Assembly: GCF_020532675.1 (NCBI RefSeq)
Contig: NZ_JAJAVE010000003.1
Coordinates: forward strand, 372,001 to 436,000
From: Methylobacillus gramineus
GTDB taxonomy: Bacteria > Pseudomonadota > Gammaproteobacteria > Burkholderiales > Methylophilaceae
Direction of reading: 5' to 3'
Length of the DNA: 64,000 nt
The notes under the pieces: model-generated
Seen by the model: only the letters and a program-made list of their open reading frames with translations
Databases searched by the model: none
What the model was told of the DNA's origin: nothing
Part shown: positions 10,199-20,698 of the stretch, piece after piece
How positions within the stretch are numbered: the first letter of the stretch is position 1
Layout: every line of letters starts with the position of its first letter
Translations under genes and position numbers: made by a program

Positions 10199-11049
10199 CG
10201 TTTTTGGCCGATGGTGACACGACCATGGCCAGCCAGATCGGCGATAGTCTCTATGTGCTGGTATTGGTGCTGCTGCAATATCTCTGTGACTTGGCTAGCC
10301 TGATTGTAGCCGTGTTCCAGCATCAGCCATCCTTGCGGCTGGAGATGTTGATGGGCGGAGGCTGATATCTGGCGTATATCGTCCAGCCCATCGGCACCGG
10401 AAGCTAGCGCAGAATATGGCTCAAAGCGCAGGTCGCCCTGTTGCAGATGGATATCATCCTGCTCAATATAAGGTGGGTTGCTGACGATCAGGTCAAATGA
10501 TTGATGGTCCAGCGCTGAAAACCAGTCGCTTTCTACAAAGCTGAGGTTATGAGCCTGGAGTCGGGTGCCATTGTGGTGGGCCAAGGTCAGTGCGGGAAGA
10601 GAGCGATCAACGGCAATGACGTTCGCATGGGGTCGCTCTAGCGCAATGCTGATGGCAATGGCACCACTGCCGGTGCCCAAGTCCAGCACCTGAAATTCTT
10701 TTGCCTGCGGAATTTTTTCTAATGCGGCTTCGACCAGGGTTTCAGTATCCGGGCGGGGAATCAGCGTATCTGGCGTGACTGTAAAATCACGTCCGTAAAA
10801 TTCACGCTGGCCCAGGATGTGGGCGACGGGCTCACCTTGCATACGGCGCGCCAGCAAAGATTCAAAACGCTGGCGCATATCGTCTTCTATAGCGTCCTCA
10901 CCATGCGCAATCAGCCATGCGGAGGATACGTCACCCAATGCATGGCGCAGCAGGGTACGCACCTCAATACGTGCTTCGGGCAGCTCCAGTTCTGATGTTT
11001 CCTGTAAACGATTGAGTGCGCAGGCGGCGAGATTACGTATTTTTGCCAT
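10195..11049 (-). CDS. prmC: Release factor glutamine N5-methyltransferase
   Basis: A 284-residue SAM-dependent enzyme that methylates the glutamine of the GGQ motif in release factors. It has an N-terminal helical domain, the SAM motif LDLGTGSGAIAIS, and the catalytic NPPY in VSNPPYIE. It is the last gene of hemA-prfA-DUF2127-prmC; its substrate protein RF1 is encoded two genes upstream. The ATG at 11049 follows the DUF2127 stop by two bases. Confidence 0.97.
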   Translation of the reverse strand: MAKIRNLAACALNRLQETSELELPEARIEVRTLLRHALGDVSSAWLIAHGEDAIEDDMRQRFESLLARRMQGEPVAHILGQREFYGRDFTVTPDTLIPRPDTETLVEAALEKIPQAKEFQVLDLGTGSGAIAISIALERPHANVIAVDRSLPALTLAHHNGTRLQAHNLSFVESDWFSALDHQSFDLIVSNPPYIEQDDIHLQQGDLRFEPYSALASGADGLDDIRQISASAHQHLQPQGWLMLEHGYNQASQVTEILQQHQYQHIETIADLAGHGRVTIGQKR

Positions 11050-11051
11050 GC

Positions 11052-11507
11052 TTATGCTGTCCCGCGATGGTGGCACCAGAGGATGGTGATGATCACAAGA
11101 TTGGAACAGAACACGCCGACCGCAAGCCAGCTGAAGTGATCTATCATTTCCAGTATCTCAACCGGCAGATACAAGCCTGCACTGGCCATGCCCAAGACCA
11201 GTGCCCAGGATTTGTTTTTCCATAGCCCGTAGGCTTCCAGCAGTCGAATGGTGGAGTAGAACAGGGCGCCAAATGCAAGCGCAAGCACGCGCGGCTCAGT
11301 GAGCTTAGTGCTGAGTCCCAGCAGTATGCGTGGATACTTGCTGGCAGGGTTGAGGTGAAAGTGGGCGATGAGGGCTTCGACATTGGTTTGCCAGTGTGCA
11401 CTCAGGTGCCGGAACAGGGCAAGGGCAGCAGTGAGGACCAGCAGGCCCTTTGCTGCTTCCAGCAGGGCAATGCTGCGCAGGCTGGTTTGTCTGCTGTTCA
11501 TGCGCAT
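11052..11507 (-). CDS. DUF2127 domain-containing membrane protein
   Basis: A 151-residue protein with about four hydrophobic segments. It opens with RSIALLEAAKGLLVL and contains RLLEAYGLWKNKSWALVLG, both typical of the DUF2127 family of uncharacterised inner-membrane proteins. It sits between prfA and prmC with gaps of 12 and 2 bases, so it is part of that operon, but nothing suggests a direct role in translation termination. Confidence 0.85.
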   Translation of the reverse strand: MRMNSRQTSLRSIALLEAAKGLLVLTAALALFRHLSAHWQTNVEALIAHFHLNPASKYPRILLGLSTKLTEPRVLALAFGALFYSTIRLLEAYGLWKNKSWALVLGMASAGLYLPVEILEMIDHFSWLAVGVFCSNLVIITILWCHHRGTA

Positions 11508-11519
11508 CCGTGAAGTGAT

Positions 11520-12602
11520 TTAGTTGTCTTCACCCAGCGTGGCAAGCAGATCTGCCTGATGTTCTGAGGCGAGGGTGTTGATCAGCTCGTCCATGTCACC
11601 TTCGGTGATGGCATCAATCTTGTATAGGGTCAGATTGATGCGGTGGTCAGTAATTCGGCCCTGTGGATAGTTATAGGTGCGGATGCGCTCGGAGCGATCA
11701 CCGGAGCCAATCAGGCTGCGGCGTTCACTGGCTATCTTGCTTTGTTGCTCATTGACCTGTTTGGCCTTGATGCGCGCTACCAGCACTTGCATGGCTTGTG
11801 CCTTGTTGGCGTGTTGGCTGCGGCCATCCTGACACTCCACCACGATGCCAGTTGGGAAGTGGGTGATACGCACAGCCGAGTCGGTCTTGTTAATGTGCTG
11901 ACCGCCGGCCCCTGATGCACGGAAAGTGTCGAGGCGGATATCTGCCGGATTGATCGTGATATCGCTGATTTCGTCGACTTCGGGCAGGATGGCAACTGTA
12001 CAGGCGGAAGTATGAATGCGGCCCTGGGTTTCTGTGTCAGGAACGCGTTGTACTCGATGGCCACCGGACTCGAACTTGAGCTTGGAATACGCCCCAAAGC
12101 CTTCGATCTTGGCAATAATTTCCTTGTATCCGCCGATGTCGGACTCACTGGCGGATACGACTTCCACTCTCCAGCGCTGACGTTCTGCAAAACGGGAGTA
12201 CATACGGAACAGGTCGCCAGCAAACAGCGCAGATTCGTCACCACCGGTACCTGCGCGGATTTCCAGGAAGATGTTGCGTTCATCATTGGGATCTTTGGGT
12301 AGTAGCAGCCTTTGCAGTTCTGCGGCAATGACTTCCAGCTTGTCCTTGCCGTTCTCGATTTCATCCTGAGCGAAGTCCTTCATCTCAGGATCAGCCAGCA
12401 TGGCCTGGGCTTCCCTGATATCGGCTTCAGCTTGCTCGTAGGCGCGGAATTGTTCAACGATGGGGGTGATTTCGGCATGCTCACGCGTGATCTTGCGGTA
12501 GTTGTCCATGTCGCTGGTGGCATCTTCGCTGCTTAACAGGCGGTTCAGTTCATCTAGGCGCTCGCTCAGGGTGGCGAGTTTTTTTATCATTGAGGGTTTC
12601 AT
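11520..12602 (-). CDS. prfA: Peptide chain release factor 1
   Basis: A 360-residue RF1 that recognises UAA and UAG and triggers peptide release. The universal GGQ motif is at residues 233-235 ([14 protein letters not shown]); the glutamine is the target of PrmC from the same operon. The preceding block [18 protein letters not shown] is the RF1-type sequence. An in-frame ATG four codons in (12590) is an alternative start and gives the more usual MIKKLATL opening. It lies 24 bases after hemA. Confidence 0.98.
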   Translation of the reverse strand: MKPSMIKKLATLSERLDELNRLLSSEDATSDMDNYRKITREHAEITPIVEQFRAYEQAEADIREAQAMLADPEMKDFAQDEIENGKDKLEVIAAELQRLLLPKDPNDERNIFLEIRAGTGGDESALFAGDLFRMYSRFAERQRWRVEVVSASESDIGGYKEIIAKIEGFGAYSKLKFESGGHRVQRVPDTETQGRIHTSACTVAILPEVDEISDITINPADIRLDTFRASGAGGQHINKTDSAVRITHFPTGIVVECQDGRSQHANKAQAMQVLVARIKAKQVNEQQSKIASERRSLIGSGDRSERIRTYNYPQGRITDHRINLTLYKIDAITEGDMDELINTLASEHQADLLATLGEDN

Positions 12603-12626
12603 TGCTTCACATCGTCAAAACGGGAG

Positions 12627-13871
12627 TTAATGTTGAATCTGGTAGAGCTGGCGCAGCATGGCTTCAAGCTGATCCCTGTCTTCACCGGATGCAGTGTTCA
12701 GTGCGTGGCTGGGGCCGTGCAGTAGTTTATTGGTCAATGCGCTGCTGAGGGCCTCCATCACCAGTGCCGGATTTTCGCCGCGAGCGAGGAGTTTTTGTGC
12801 TTTTTCCAGCTCGGTCAGGCGGTAGTTTTCAGCCTGGTCGCGTAATGCCCGGATAGTGGGCACCGCACTACGGGTTTTCAGCCAGTGCATAAAGTTATCC
12901 ACGCGAATATCAATAATGGCTTCAGCCTCTGCAGCAGCTTCCTGGCGGTTTTCCATGCCTTCCTGTACTACCTGGGCAAGATCGTCCACGGTGTAGAGGA
13001 AAACGTCATCCAGTTCGCTGGCTTCGGCCTCAATATCCCGAGGCACAGCCAGGTCGACCATGAACATGGGCTTGTGTTTGCGAATACGGATCGCCCGTTC
13101 CACCATGCCCAGACCCACAATTGGCAACTGACTGGCGGTAGAGGTGATGACAATATCGAATTCAGCCAGGCGATCAGGCAGATCCGCCAGCAACATGCTG
13201 TTGCCGCCTATTCTCAGAGCCAGATCCTCGCCGCGCTCCAGTGTGCGGTTTGCGACAGTGAGCGAAGCGGGGCGCTGTGCAGCAAAATACTCGGCACATA
13301 GTTCTATCATTTCACCCGCGCCGATAAACAGCACATGCTGGGAGGACAGGTCGCCGAAAATTCTCTGTGCCAGGCGGGTTGAAGCGGCAGCCAGAGAGAC
13401 TGAATTGGCACCTATATTGGTATTGGTACGTACTTCCTTTGCGACTGAGAAGGTGCGCTGGAACAGTTTGTGTAATAGCGTTCCCAGGGTGCCGGCATTT
13501 TCAGCAATCCGCACTGCCTGTTTCATCTGTCCCAGGATCTGGGCTTCACCCAGCACCATGGAATCCAGGCCGGAAGCGACGCGGAAAGCGTGTTTGACCG
13601 CATCCTGCTGCGGCAGGGTGTACATATAAGGCTCTATCGCCTGTGGTTGCAATTGGTGGTAATGCGCCAGCCAATCCAGGGCTTTTTGTGGGTTATCTGT
13701 GTTGCAGTAAAGTTCGGTGCGATTGCAGGTGGAGAGGATTGCGGCTTCATTGATGCCAAATGAGTTGAGGTCACGCAAGGCATCGCCGAGATGCTCGTTC
13801 TGGAAGGCGACATTCTCACGTATGGAAATCGGTGCGGTCGTGTGATTCACGCCGACGGTAAATAAATGCAT
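12627..13871 (-). CDS. hemA: Glutamyl-tRNA reductase
   Basis: A 414-residue NADPH-dependent enzyme that reduces Glu-tRNA to glutamate-1-semialdehyde, the first step of C5 tetrapyrrole synthesis. The catalytic cysteine is at residue 49 in [11 protein letters not shown]; the NADPH-binding domain has VLFIGAGEM. The C-terminal dimerisation helix region is complete. It leads the operon hemA-prfA-DUF2127-prmC, the conserved proteobacterial arrangement. hemB lies 8 kb away in the trp cluster. Confidence 0.97.
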   Translation of the reverse strand: MHLFTVGVNHTTAPISIRENVAFQNEHLGDALRDLNSFGINEAAILSTCNRTELYCNTDNPQKALDWLAHYHQLQPQAIEPYMYTLPQQDAVKHAFRVASGLDSMVLGEAQILGQMKQAVRIAENAGTLGTLLHKLFQRTFSVAKEVRTNTNIGANSVSLAAASTRLAQRIFGDLSSQHVLFIGAGEMIELCAEYFAAQRPASLTVANRTLERGEDLALRIGGNSMLLADLPDRLAEFDIVITSTASQLPIVGLGMVERAIRIRKHKPMFMVDLAVPRDIEAEASELDDVFLYTVDDLAQVVQEGMENRQEAAAEAEAIIDIRVDNFMHWLKTRSAVPTIRALRDQAENYRLTELEKAQKLLARGENPALVMEALSSALTNKLLHGPSHALNTASGEDRDQLEAMLRQLYQIQH

Positions 13872-14127
13872 CCTGCAATTTTCCTGTATCGCGGCAACTT
13901 AAGCAACAATTTCAAGTCATTAAGCCGTTGATTCTGCATGGCAGGCCGCTATCATACTCCGTTTGCGCCAAAGCGTAAGCTTGGGGTTTAATCTTGCCAA
14001 CTGAGCGGTGCCGCTATATAAATCCGATGTTGATCAGGGATTTTTGTCACATATCCCTGTTGTACAAAGTGCTTTATCCGCTTTTTCGGTTAAAATATTC
14101 ATTTTTTACGCTAACACGACCCATATC

Positions 14128-14826
14128 ATGGCTAAACCATTCAGAATTGCACCTAGTATCCTTTCCGCCAACTTTGCCAAACTAGGCCAGGAAATTACCG
14201 ATGTCATCACTTCTGGTGCTGATATTGTTCACTTTGACGTCATGGATAACCATTATGTTCCCAACCTGACGATTGGGCCTTTGGTCTGTGAGGCGATTCG
14301 CCCGGTGACTGATGCAATTATTGATGTGCATTTGATGGTGAAGCCTGTCGATCGCATCATTCCTGACTTTGCCAAGGCTGGCGCCAACATCATCACTTTC
14401 CACCCAGAAGCTTCTGATCATATTGATCGCAGTCTGTCACTGGTACGCGAGCATGGCTGTAAATCAGGCCTGGTGTTCAATCCCGCGACTCCACTGAGCT
14501 ACCTGGATTACGTCATGGACAAAGTGGACATGATCCTGCTGATGTCGGTCAACCCGGGTTTTGGCGGTCAGAAATTCATTCCAGGCACACTGGACAAGCT
14601 GCGTGAAGCTCGTGCCCGTATCGATGCCTACACTGAGAAAACTGGCCGTGAAATCTGGCTGGAAGTCGACGGTGGTGTTAATCCATCCAATATTGCGGAT
14701 ATTGCCCGTGCGGGTGCTGATACTTTCGTGGCAGGGTCTGCCCTGTTTGGCGCTGGCAAGGACACCGATCCTAACCGTTACGACACTGTCGTCAGCGCAT
14801 TGCGTGCTGAATTGGCAAAGGTCTAG
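14128..14826 (+). CDS. rpe: Ribulose-phosphate 3-epimerase
   Basis: A 232-residue TIM-barrel enzyme that interconverts ribulose-5-phosphate and xylulose-5-phosphate. In methylotrophs of this family it also feeds the ribulose monophosphate cycle. The metal and catalytic segments [27 protein letters not shown] and LEVDGGVN are all present. The ATG at 14128 gives the [12 protein letters not shown] opening. In many betaproteobacteria rpe is followed by gph before trpE; here gph is absent and a trp leader follows within ten bases. Confidence 0.97.
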   Translation: MAKPFRIAPSILSANFAKLGQEITDVITSGADIVHFDVMDNHYVPNLTIGPLVCEAIRPVTDAIIDVHLMVKPVDRIIPDFAKAGANIITFHPEASDHIDRSLSLVREHGCKSGLVFNPATPLSYLDYVMDKVDMILLMSVNPGFGGQKFIPGTLDKLREARARIDAYTEKTGREIWLEVDGGVNPSNIADIARAGADTFVAGSALFGAGKDTDPNRYDTVVSALRAELAKV

Positions 14827-14834
14827 TCATTAAC

Positions 14835-14885
14835 ATGAATCCCCGAACCCTGAACCCCCAGAGCAACTGGCGATGGTGGCGCTGA
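14835..14885 (+). CDS. trpL: Predicted trp operon leader peptide (three Trp codons)
   Basis: A 16-codon reading frame, MNPRTLNPQSNWRWWR, beginning eight bases after the rpe stop and ending 65 bases before trpE. Three tryptophan codons in four positions (12, 14, 15) immediately before the stop are the hallmark of a transcription-attenuation leader. The upstream AAAGG at 14817-14821 is rather far away, so translation may be coupled to rpe. It is too short for standard gene callers; support comes from its composition and its place before trpE. Confidence 0.75.
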   Translation: MNPRTLNPQSNWRWWR

Positions 14886-14943
14886 TTTAGCCACCTTCTG
14901 GCAAGGTCAATGCCAGCGTCATCGTCTATATTCAGGATTCGGG
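14875..14943 (+). promoter_or_regulatory. Predicted trp attenuator/leader structures
   Basis: Mutually exclusive stems can be drawn after the Trp codons. GGTGGC (14875-14880) pairs with GCCACC (14890-14895); ACCTT (14893-14897) pairs with AAGGT (14903-14907); CTGGCA (14898-14903) pairs with TGCCAG (14911-14916). The last is not followed by a U-run, so a classical intrinsic terminator is not evident. The stretch GGATTCGGG (14935-14943), which contains most of the trpE ribosome-binding site, is complementary, with one bulge, to CCCGAACC (14842-14849) in the leader, so translational control is also possible. Confidence 0.5.
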
Positions 14944-14950
14944 AGTTTTT

Positions 14951-16438
14951 ATGTTGCACACTATCAATCAACAAGCGTTTGATGCCCTCGCGAGTGAGGG
15001 TTTCAATCGTATTCCACTGGTCGTAGAAACCTTTGTCGACCTTGATACCCCTCTTTCGCTCTATCTGAAATTGGCTAACCAGCCTTACTCCTATTTGCTG
15101 GAGTCGGTGCAGGGCGGTGAGCGTTTTGGTCGCTATTCCATCATAGGCCTGCCCGCCAAGACGCGTATCGAAGCCCATGGTCGAACACTGAAGGTACTGC
15201 AAGATAACGCGGTTATCGAGTCGGTTGCAGATATCAATCCGCTGGATTTTATCCAGCAGTATCAGGCCCGCTTCCGCATCCCGCCATATCAAGGCTTGCC
15301 ACGTTTTACCGGTGGTCTGGCGGGTTATTTTGGCTATGACACCATACGCTATATAGAGCGTCGCCTGGCTCACACCGTCAAGCCAGATGCCTTGGGGGTG
15401 CCCGATATCCTGCTGATGGTCTCGGAAGAGCTGGCAGTGGTGGATAATCTGTCTGGCAAGCTTTACTTCATCGTCTATGCCGATCCTGCCCAATCCATGG
15501 CCTATGCGCACGGCATTGCGCGCTTGCATGAGCTGGTGCGTCGCTTGCGTCAGCCAGTGCAGATTCCAGAAGCATCCGCCATGGATACGACTGAGGCGCG
15601 ATCTGAATTTGGTGAAGACAGCTTCAAACAGGCGGTGGCACAGTCCAAGCAGTATATTTTTGATGGCGATATCATGCAGGTAGTGCTGTCACAGCGCATG
15701 GCCCAGCCTTTCAGTGCGCCACCACTTTCGTTGTATCGTGCATTGCGTAGCCTGAATCCCTCACCCTATATGTTTTATTACGACATGGGCGATCACCACG
15801 TGGTGGGGGCTTCACCAGAGATTCTGGTGCGACTCGAGGATGATATTGTCACTTCCCGTCCCATAGCCGGTACCCGTCATCGCGGCAAGACGCGTGAAGA
15901 GGACATCGCCCTGGCGGAAGAGTTGCTCGCTGATCCCAAGGAAATCGCGGAGCATGTGCAGTTGATGGATCTAGGGCGTAATGATGTGGGCCGTGTGGCT
16001 GAGGTTGGCAGTGTGCGTGTCACCGATAATATGCTGATAGAGCGCTACTCTCACGTCATGCACATTGTGTCTAATGTCGAAGGCAAGCTTAAGCCAGGCA
16101 TGAGTGCGATTGATGTGCTGAAGGCAACCTTCCCTGCGGGTACCTTGAGCGGGGCCCCCAAAGTGCGTGCGATGGAGATCATCGATGAGCTGGAACCGAG
16201 CAAGCGCGGCATCTACGGTGGTGCGGTGGGTTATCTCGGTTTTAATGGGGATATGGACCTGGCCATTGCTATCCGTACCGGTGTGATCAAGGATGGTATG
16301 CTCTATTCACAGGCTGGGGCAGGTATTGTGGCTGACTCTGTGCCTGAAAATGAATGGATAGAAACTCAAAACAAGGCGCGAGCGGTATTGCGTGCTGCTG
16401 AAATGGTGCAATCAGGGCTCGATAACAGCGAGGGTTGA
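14951..16438 (+). CDS. trpE: Anthranilate synthase component I
   Basis: A 495-residue chorismate-utilising enzyme that makes anthranilate from chorismate with ammonia from TrpG. The N-terminal domain includes the region that binds feedback tryptophan ([16 protein letters not shown]); the C-terminal chorismate-binding domain has the signature blocks [30 protein letters not shown] and [14 protein letters not shown] lies five bases before the ATG. The tryptophan-rich leader directly upstream points to control by tryptophan. A c-di-GMP gene separates it from trpG. Confidence 0.97.
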   Translation: MLHTINQQAFDALASEGFNRIPLVVETFVDLDTPLSLYLKLANQPYSYLLESVQGGERFGRYSIIGLPAKTRIEAHGRTLKVLQDNAVIESVADINPLDFIQQYQARFRIPPYQGLPRFTGGLAGYFGYDTIRYIERRLAHTVKPDALGVPDILLMVSEELAVVDNLSGKLYFIVYADPAQSMAYAHGIARLHELVRRLRQPVQIPEASAMDTTEARSEFGEDSFKQAVAQSKQYIFDGDIMQVVLSQRMAQPFSAPPLSLYRALRSLNPSPYMFYYDMGDHHVVGASPEILVRLEDDIVTSRPIAGTRHRGKTREEDIALAEELLADPKEIAEHVQLMDLGRNDVGRVAEVGSVRVTDNMLIERYSHVMHIVSNVEGKLKPGMSAIDVLKATFPAGTLSGAPKVRAMEIIDELEPSKRGIYGGAVGYLGFNGDMDLAIAIRTGVIKDGMLYSQAGAGIVADSVPENEWIETQNKARAVLRAAEMVQSGLDNSEG

Positions 16439-16440
16439 GC

Positions 16441-19080
16441 ATGACCATAGAGACAAGCCGGCAGTTAAGTCGGCTTATTATTCTTGCACTTGCCTACTTT
16501 GCCATTGGCAGAGTCAGTCAATGCTTGCCATTCCTCGTATCTCATGTGGTGTTGGTCTGGTTACCTGCGGGCATTGCGGTTGCCGCCCTGGTACGCTGGG
16601 GCATGCGCTACTGGCCTGCGATTTATGCAGGCGCCTTTCTCGATAGTTTGACCTATCTTTATCCTTTGCATGGCAATGATAGCCTGGCGCTGGCATTCTT
16701 TGTGGCTGCTGCCGATACGCTGGCGGCTGTGCTGACGACGTCGATACTGCGCCGTACCTTTTTCCACACTTCTTTGAACAGAATACGTGATATTCCTCTG
16801 ATGGTCCTCGCGGCTGCCAGCGGCATGCTGGTTTCAGCCGTGGCTGCTGCACTAGCCATGCGCTATGCCGGTATGCTGGATGCCGCTCTGTTTTTGAACT
16901 CCCTGTTCTTATGGTGGACAGCCCACGTGGTGGGTGTGCTAGTGCTCTTGCCGCTTTTGCTCAATATTTCATGGGATGAAGTGAAGGTGCTGTGGAAGCA
17001 GCGCAAGCGTTATGTCGGATTAGCCCTGGTAGTGTTTGTGCTGGAATCGTTGGTTTTTCGATATGTCATTGATTATGCAGATCAATACATGGTGCTGGCA
17101 TTTCTGGCTATCCCTTTTGTGGTGCTGGTTGCCATGCGTACAGGCGTGACGGGTGCCTCCTTTATTGTGCTGGTGTTGTCCTTGATTGCCATGTTCTCCA
17201 TGGTGAATATTGAGCCAAGTGATGAATGGGAGCTTGGTTACCAGCCCGCATGGGCGCTATGGGTGTTTACCAGTACCTTGTCCATGGTCGTGCTGCTGAT
17301 TACGGCATTGCAGTCGTCCCGTGAAACTACAGATAGGGCACTGCGCAGCAGTGAAACCAAGCTGCGGGCGGTAGTAGACAATGCACAGGACGGGATTGTC
17401 AGTATTGATGAAAAAGGAAATCTGGTTGAGTTTAACCAGGCTGCCGAGCGTATGTTTGGCTATAGTCGAGCCGATGTGATTGGCCAGCCCATGGTGGATA
17501 AAATTATTCCGCCCTCGTTGCGCGCTGCCCACTTAAAAGGGCATCAGCATTTTATGGATACCAACCAGGCCACCATGTTTGATCGCCGTCTTGAACTCAT
17601 GGCGATGCGGGCAGATGGCACGGAGTTTCCCGTCGAGCTGACTATCACTTCATTACTGGATAAAGGCGTGCCGCTGATTACCGGTTTCTTCCGTGATCTC
17701 ACTGAGCGCAGGAAGGTTGAACAGGAAATTCGTAATCTGGCCTTTTTTGACGTGCTCACTGGCCTGCCCAACCGGCGCTTGCTGGTGGATCGCTTGCAGC
17801 AAGCGATTGCCGCCAGCGTGCGGCAATACAAGCATGGTGCGGTCATGTTTATTGACCTGGATGATTTCAAAGCCTTGAATGATTCACGTGGTCATGATGT
17901 CGGCGATTTGCTGCTGATTGAGGTGGCCAAACGTTTGCGTGAATGTGTGCGTGCTGAGGATACGGTAGCCCGCCTGGGGGGCGACGAGTTTGTGATCATT
18001 CTTGAGGATCTCAGTGCGGATATGGAACATGCGCTGGTACAGACCAGGCAGATAGCGCAGAAAATACTGGATACGGTCAATCAGCCTTATCTCTTGGGCG
18101 AAATCGAACACCATAATTCATCCAGCATGGGCATTGCGCTGTTTACTGGCAATTTTGTCAGTATGGAAGAATTGCTCAAACGCTCTGATACTGCCATGTA
18201 TCAGGCCAAGGCGGGTGGACGTAATACCTTGAGGTTTTTTGATCCTGCCATGCAGGCGGCACTGGAAAAACGCGTTGATCTGGAACTGCAGTTAAGGCTT
18301 GCGCTGGTACAGAACCAACTGCGGATGTATTGCCAGGTGCAGGTGGATTCCAACCGTCGTGCTTTCGGTGCGGAAGTGTTGTTACGCTGGCAACATCCTG
18401 AGCATGGCTTGTTGCCACCCAATGAGTTTGTCGGCATTGCCGAGGATAGCGGCTTGATTGTTTCCATCGGGCGCTGGGTGCTTTACAGTGCCTGCCAGCA
18501 ACTAAAGCTGTGGGAAACGCGGCCAGGTCTGAACAGTTTGCAACTGGCCGTGAATGTCAGTGCCAGGCAGTTCCGTCATGCAGATTTTGTTGATGATGTA
18601 TTGAAGATTCTGGAAACCACGGGGGCTAACCCCTCACTGCTCAAGCTTGAGCTGACCGAAAGCGTGGTGCTGGATAATATTGCCGATGCCATTGAGAAAA
18701 TGAATGCATTACGTACGACAGGCGTGCGCTTTGCCATGGATGATTTTGGCACCGGGTATTCCTCCCTGGCTTATCTCAAGCGATTGCCTTTGTCGCAAGT
18801 TAAAATTGACCGGTCATTTGTCCGGGACATCGCAGAAGATCAGAGTGATGCTGCGATTGTGCAGGCGATTATCGCCATGAGTAATACCCTGGGTCTGAAT
18901 GTGATTGCAGAAGGTGTGGAAACTGAAGCGCAGGTTGAACTGCTGGAGCAATATGGCTGCCGCTATTTCCAGGGCTATCTGTTTTCCCAGCCCTTGCATA
19001 TGCATGAATTTGAGCGGGTGTTGGAAGCTAATGGGCTTTTGTTTATAAAAAATTCCAGCCAAAATGACGGGTTGGCTTAG
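16441..19080 (+). CDS. MASE1-PAS-GGDEF-EAL c-di-GMP turnover protein
   Basis: An 879-residue inner-membrane sensor. Residues 1-295 are a MASE1-like block of about eight membrane segments; a PAS domain spans about 305-425, GGDEF about 430-595 and EAL about 605-865. The GGDEF motif is intact (RLGGDEF), with an RxxD inhibitory site five residues before it (RAED). The EAL signature reads EVL (GAEVLLRW), while the other catalytic blocks (NVSARQF, ELTES, DDFGTGYSS, KIDRSF, AEGVE) are kept, so both synthesis and hydrolysis of c-di-GMP are plausible. GAGGG precedes the ATG, which is two bases after the trpE stop. It is followed by trpG, so it sits inside the trp operon. Confidence 0.95.
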   Translation: MTIETSRQLSRLIILALAYFAIGRVSQCLPFLVSHVVLVWLPAGIAVAALVRWGMRYWPAIYAGAFLDSLTYLYPLHGNDSLALAFFVAAADTLAAVLTTSILRRTFFHTSLNRIRDIPLMVLAAASGMLVSAVAAALAMRYAGMLDAALFLNSLFLWWTAHVVGVLVLLPLLLNISWDEVKVLWKQRKRYVGLALVVFVLESLVFRYVIDYADQYMVLAFLAIPFVVLVAMRTGVTGASFIVLVLSLIAMFSMVNIEPSDEWELGYQPAWALWVFTSTLSMVVLLITALQSSRETTDRALRSSETKLRAVVDNAQDGIVSIDEKGNLVEFNQAAERMFGYSRADVIGQPMVDKIIPPSLRAAHLKGHQHFMDTNQATMFDRRLELMAMRADGTEFPVELTITSLLDKGVPLITGFFRDLTERRKVEQEIRNLAFFDVLTGLPNRRLLVDRLQQAIAASVRQYKHGAVMFIDLDDFKALNDSRGHDVGDLLLIEVAKRLRECVRAEDTVARLGGDEFVIILEDLSADMEHALVQTRQIAQKILDTVNQPYLLGEIEHHNSSSMGIALFTGNFVSMEELLKRSDTAMYQAKAGGRNTLRFFDPAMQAALEKRVDLELQLRLALVQNQLRMYCQVQVDSNRRAFGAEVLLRWQHPEHGLLPPNEFVGIAEDSGLIVSIGRWVLYSACQQLKLWETRPGLNSLQLAVNVSARQFRHADFVDDVLKILETTGANPSLLKLELTESVVLDNIADAIEKMNALRTTGVRFAMDDFGTGYSSLAYLKRLPLSQVKIDRSFVRDIAEDQSDAAIVQAIIAMSNTLGLNVIAEGVETEAQVELLEQYGCRYFQGYLFSQPLHMHEFERVLEANGLLFIKNSSQNDGLA

Positions 19081-19106
19081 ATGCGCGATGACGAAGGAAG
19101 CAGAAC

Positions 19107-19673
19107 ATGCTGTTAATGCTCGATAACTATGACTCTTTTACCTACAACCTTGTGCAATATCTGGGAGAGTTGGGGCAAGAGGTACAGGTATACCGCAATG
19201 ATGAAATCAGCCTGGAGCAGGTCGCTGCACTGAATCCGTGCCATATTGTGATTTCCCCTGGGCCATGTACACCGAATGAAGCCGGCATCTCGGTTCCCTT
19301 GATTCATGAGTTTGCCGGCAAGATTCCTATTCTGGGAGTCTGCCTCGGCCATCAAAGCATAGGCCAGGCATTTGGCGGCAATATTATCCATGCCAAGCAA
19401 TTGATGCACGGTAAGACCTCACAGATCCATCATGCCAATATTGGTGTTTTCAGGGATCTGCCCAACCCTTATACCGCTACACGGTATCACTCGCTGGTGA
19501 TAGAGCGTGAAACCATACCAGACTGTCTTGAAATTACCGCCTGGACTGAGGACGGTGAAATTATGGGCGTGCGTCACAAGACATTGCCGATCGAAGGGGT
19601 GCAATTTCATCCTGAATCCATATTGACGCAATATGGACATGAACTGCTGAATAATTTCCTGAAGGCGTATTGA
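19107..19673 (+). CDS. trpG: Anthranilate synthase component II (glutamine amidotransferase)
   Basis: A 188-residue class I glutamine amidotransferase that supplies ammonia to TrpE. The catalytic cysteine is residue 79 in LGVCLGHQ, and the His-Glu pair is in VQFHPESI near the C-terminus. The oxyanion segment [11 protein letters not shown] is present. In many organisms this subunit is shared with PabA function; no pabB is seen here. It overlaps trpD by one base (TGATG). Confidence 0.97.
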   Translation: MLLMLDNYDSFTYNLVQYLGELGQEVQVYRNDEISLEQVAALNPCHIVISPGPCTPNEAGISVPLIHEFAGKIPILGVCLGHQSIGQAFGGNIIHAKQLMHGKTSQIHHANIGVFRDLPNPYTATRYHSLVIERETIPDCLEITAWTEDGEIMGVRHKTLPIEGVQFHPESILTQYGHELLNNFLKAY

Positions 19674-20698
19674 TGAGTATCACGCCGAAAATTGCTTTGC
19701 AGAAATTGATAGATCACGTTGATTTTTCGCATGAGGAAATGCTGGATGTGATGCAGCAGATTATGGCAGGCGCTTTCACACCAGTGCAGATCGCCGGGGT
19801 TCTGGCCGGTTTTCGCGTGAAGGGCGAAACCGTGACTGAGATTGCGGCAGCAGCTCATGTCATGCGTGAGCTTTCAGCGAAAGTGGTGGTCGCTGATGAT
19901 CTGCACCTGATAGATACCTGTGGGACAGGGGGCGCTGCCAATAAGGCCTTTAATGTGTCCACTGCATCGGCTTTTGTCGCAGCTGGCGCTGGGGCCACCA
20001 TTGCTAAGCATGGTGGCCGCGCCGCTTCATCCCAAACCGGTTCTGCGGATGTGCTTGAAGCCTTGGGTGTGAATATAGGGCTGAGTCCTGAACAAGTTGC
20101 GCAATGTGTAAACCAGGCTGGTATTGGTTTTATGTTTGCCCCCAATCACCATAGCGCGATGAAGTATGCTGCTCCCGTGCGACGTGAGCTCGGGGTGCGG
20201 ACCCTGTTCAATCTACTGGGGCCTTTGACCAACCCTGCTGGCGCCAGGCGGCAGGTTATGGGTGTGTTTCACCGCGACCTGGTGCCTTTGCTGGCATTGA
20301 CCCTGAGGCAGCTGGGAAGCCAGCATGTGATGGTGGTCCATAGCGCGGACGAGATGGACGAGATTTCCTTTGCGGCGGATACCTATGTTGCTGAGCTCAA
20401 GGATGGGGAAGTGCGAGAGTTTGTATTGAACCCCAAGCAGTTTGATATGCCTCTGCATGATATTGATAGTATTCATGTAGAAAATGCACAGGAATCCAGC
20501 GAAATCATTCTCAGTGTGTTTGCTGGGGCAAAGGGTCCGGCACGGGATATTGTCTTGCTGAACGCTGGTGCGGCCATCTATGTGTCTGGGCTTGCTCCAG
20601 ATATCCAGACAGGCATCCATAAAGCGGCAGAGTCATTGGATTCTGGTGCGGCGGCGGCAAAGCTGGAACGATTGAAAGTACTGAGCCAGCAGCTATGA
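19673..20698 (+). CDS. trpD: Anthranilate phosphoribosyltransferase
   Basis: A 341-residue enzyme that joins anthranilate to PRPP. The glycine-rich PRPP loop DTCGTGGAANKAFNVST, the KHGGRAASSQTGSADVLE block and the RRELGVRTLFNLLGPLTNP motif are all present. The ATG overlaps the trpG stop by one base; its own stop overlaps the start of the DUF3465 gene (ATGATG). Confidence 0.97.
   Translation: MSITPKIALQKLIDHVDFSHEEMLDVMQQIMAGAFTPVQIAGVLAGFRVKGETVTEIAAAAHVMRELSAKVVVADDLHLIDTCGTGGAANKAFNVSTASAFVAAGAGATIAKHGGRAASSQTGSADVLEALGVNIGLSPEQVAQCVNQAGIGFMFAPNHHSAMKYAAPVRRELGVRTLFNLLGPLTNPAGARRQVMGVFHRDLVPLLALTLRQLGSQHVMVVHSADEMDEISFAADTYVAELKDGEVREFVLNPKQFDMPLHDIDSIHVENAQESSEIILSVFAGAKGPARDIVLLNAGAAIYVSGLAPDIQTGIHKAAESLDSGAAAAKLERLKVLSQQL

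Noticed and set aside
14911-14950. A classical U-run terminator in the trp leader
   Set aside because: The T-run at 14946-14950 is part of the trpE spacer and no stable stem ends directly before it.
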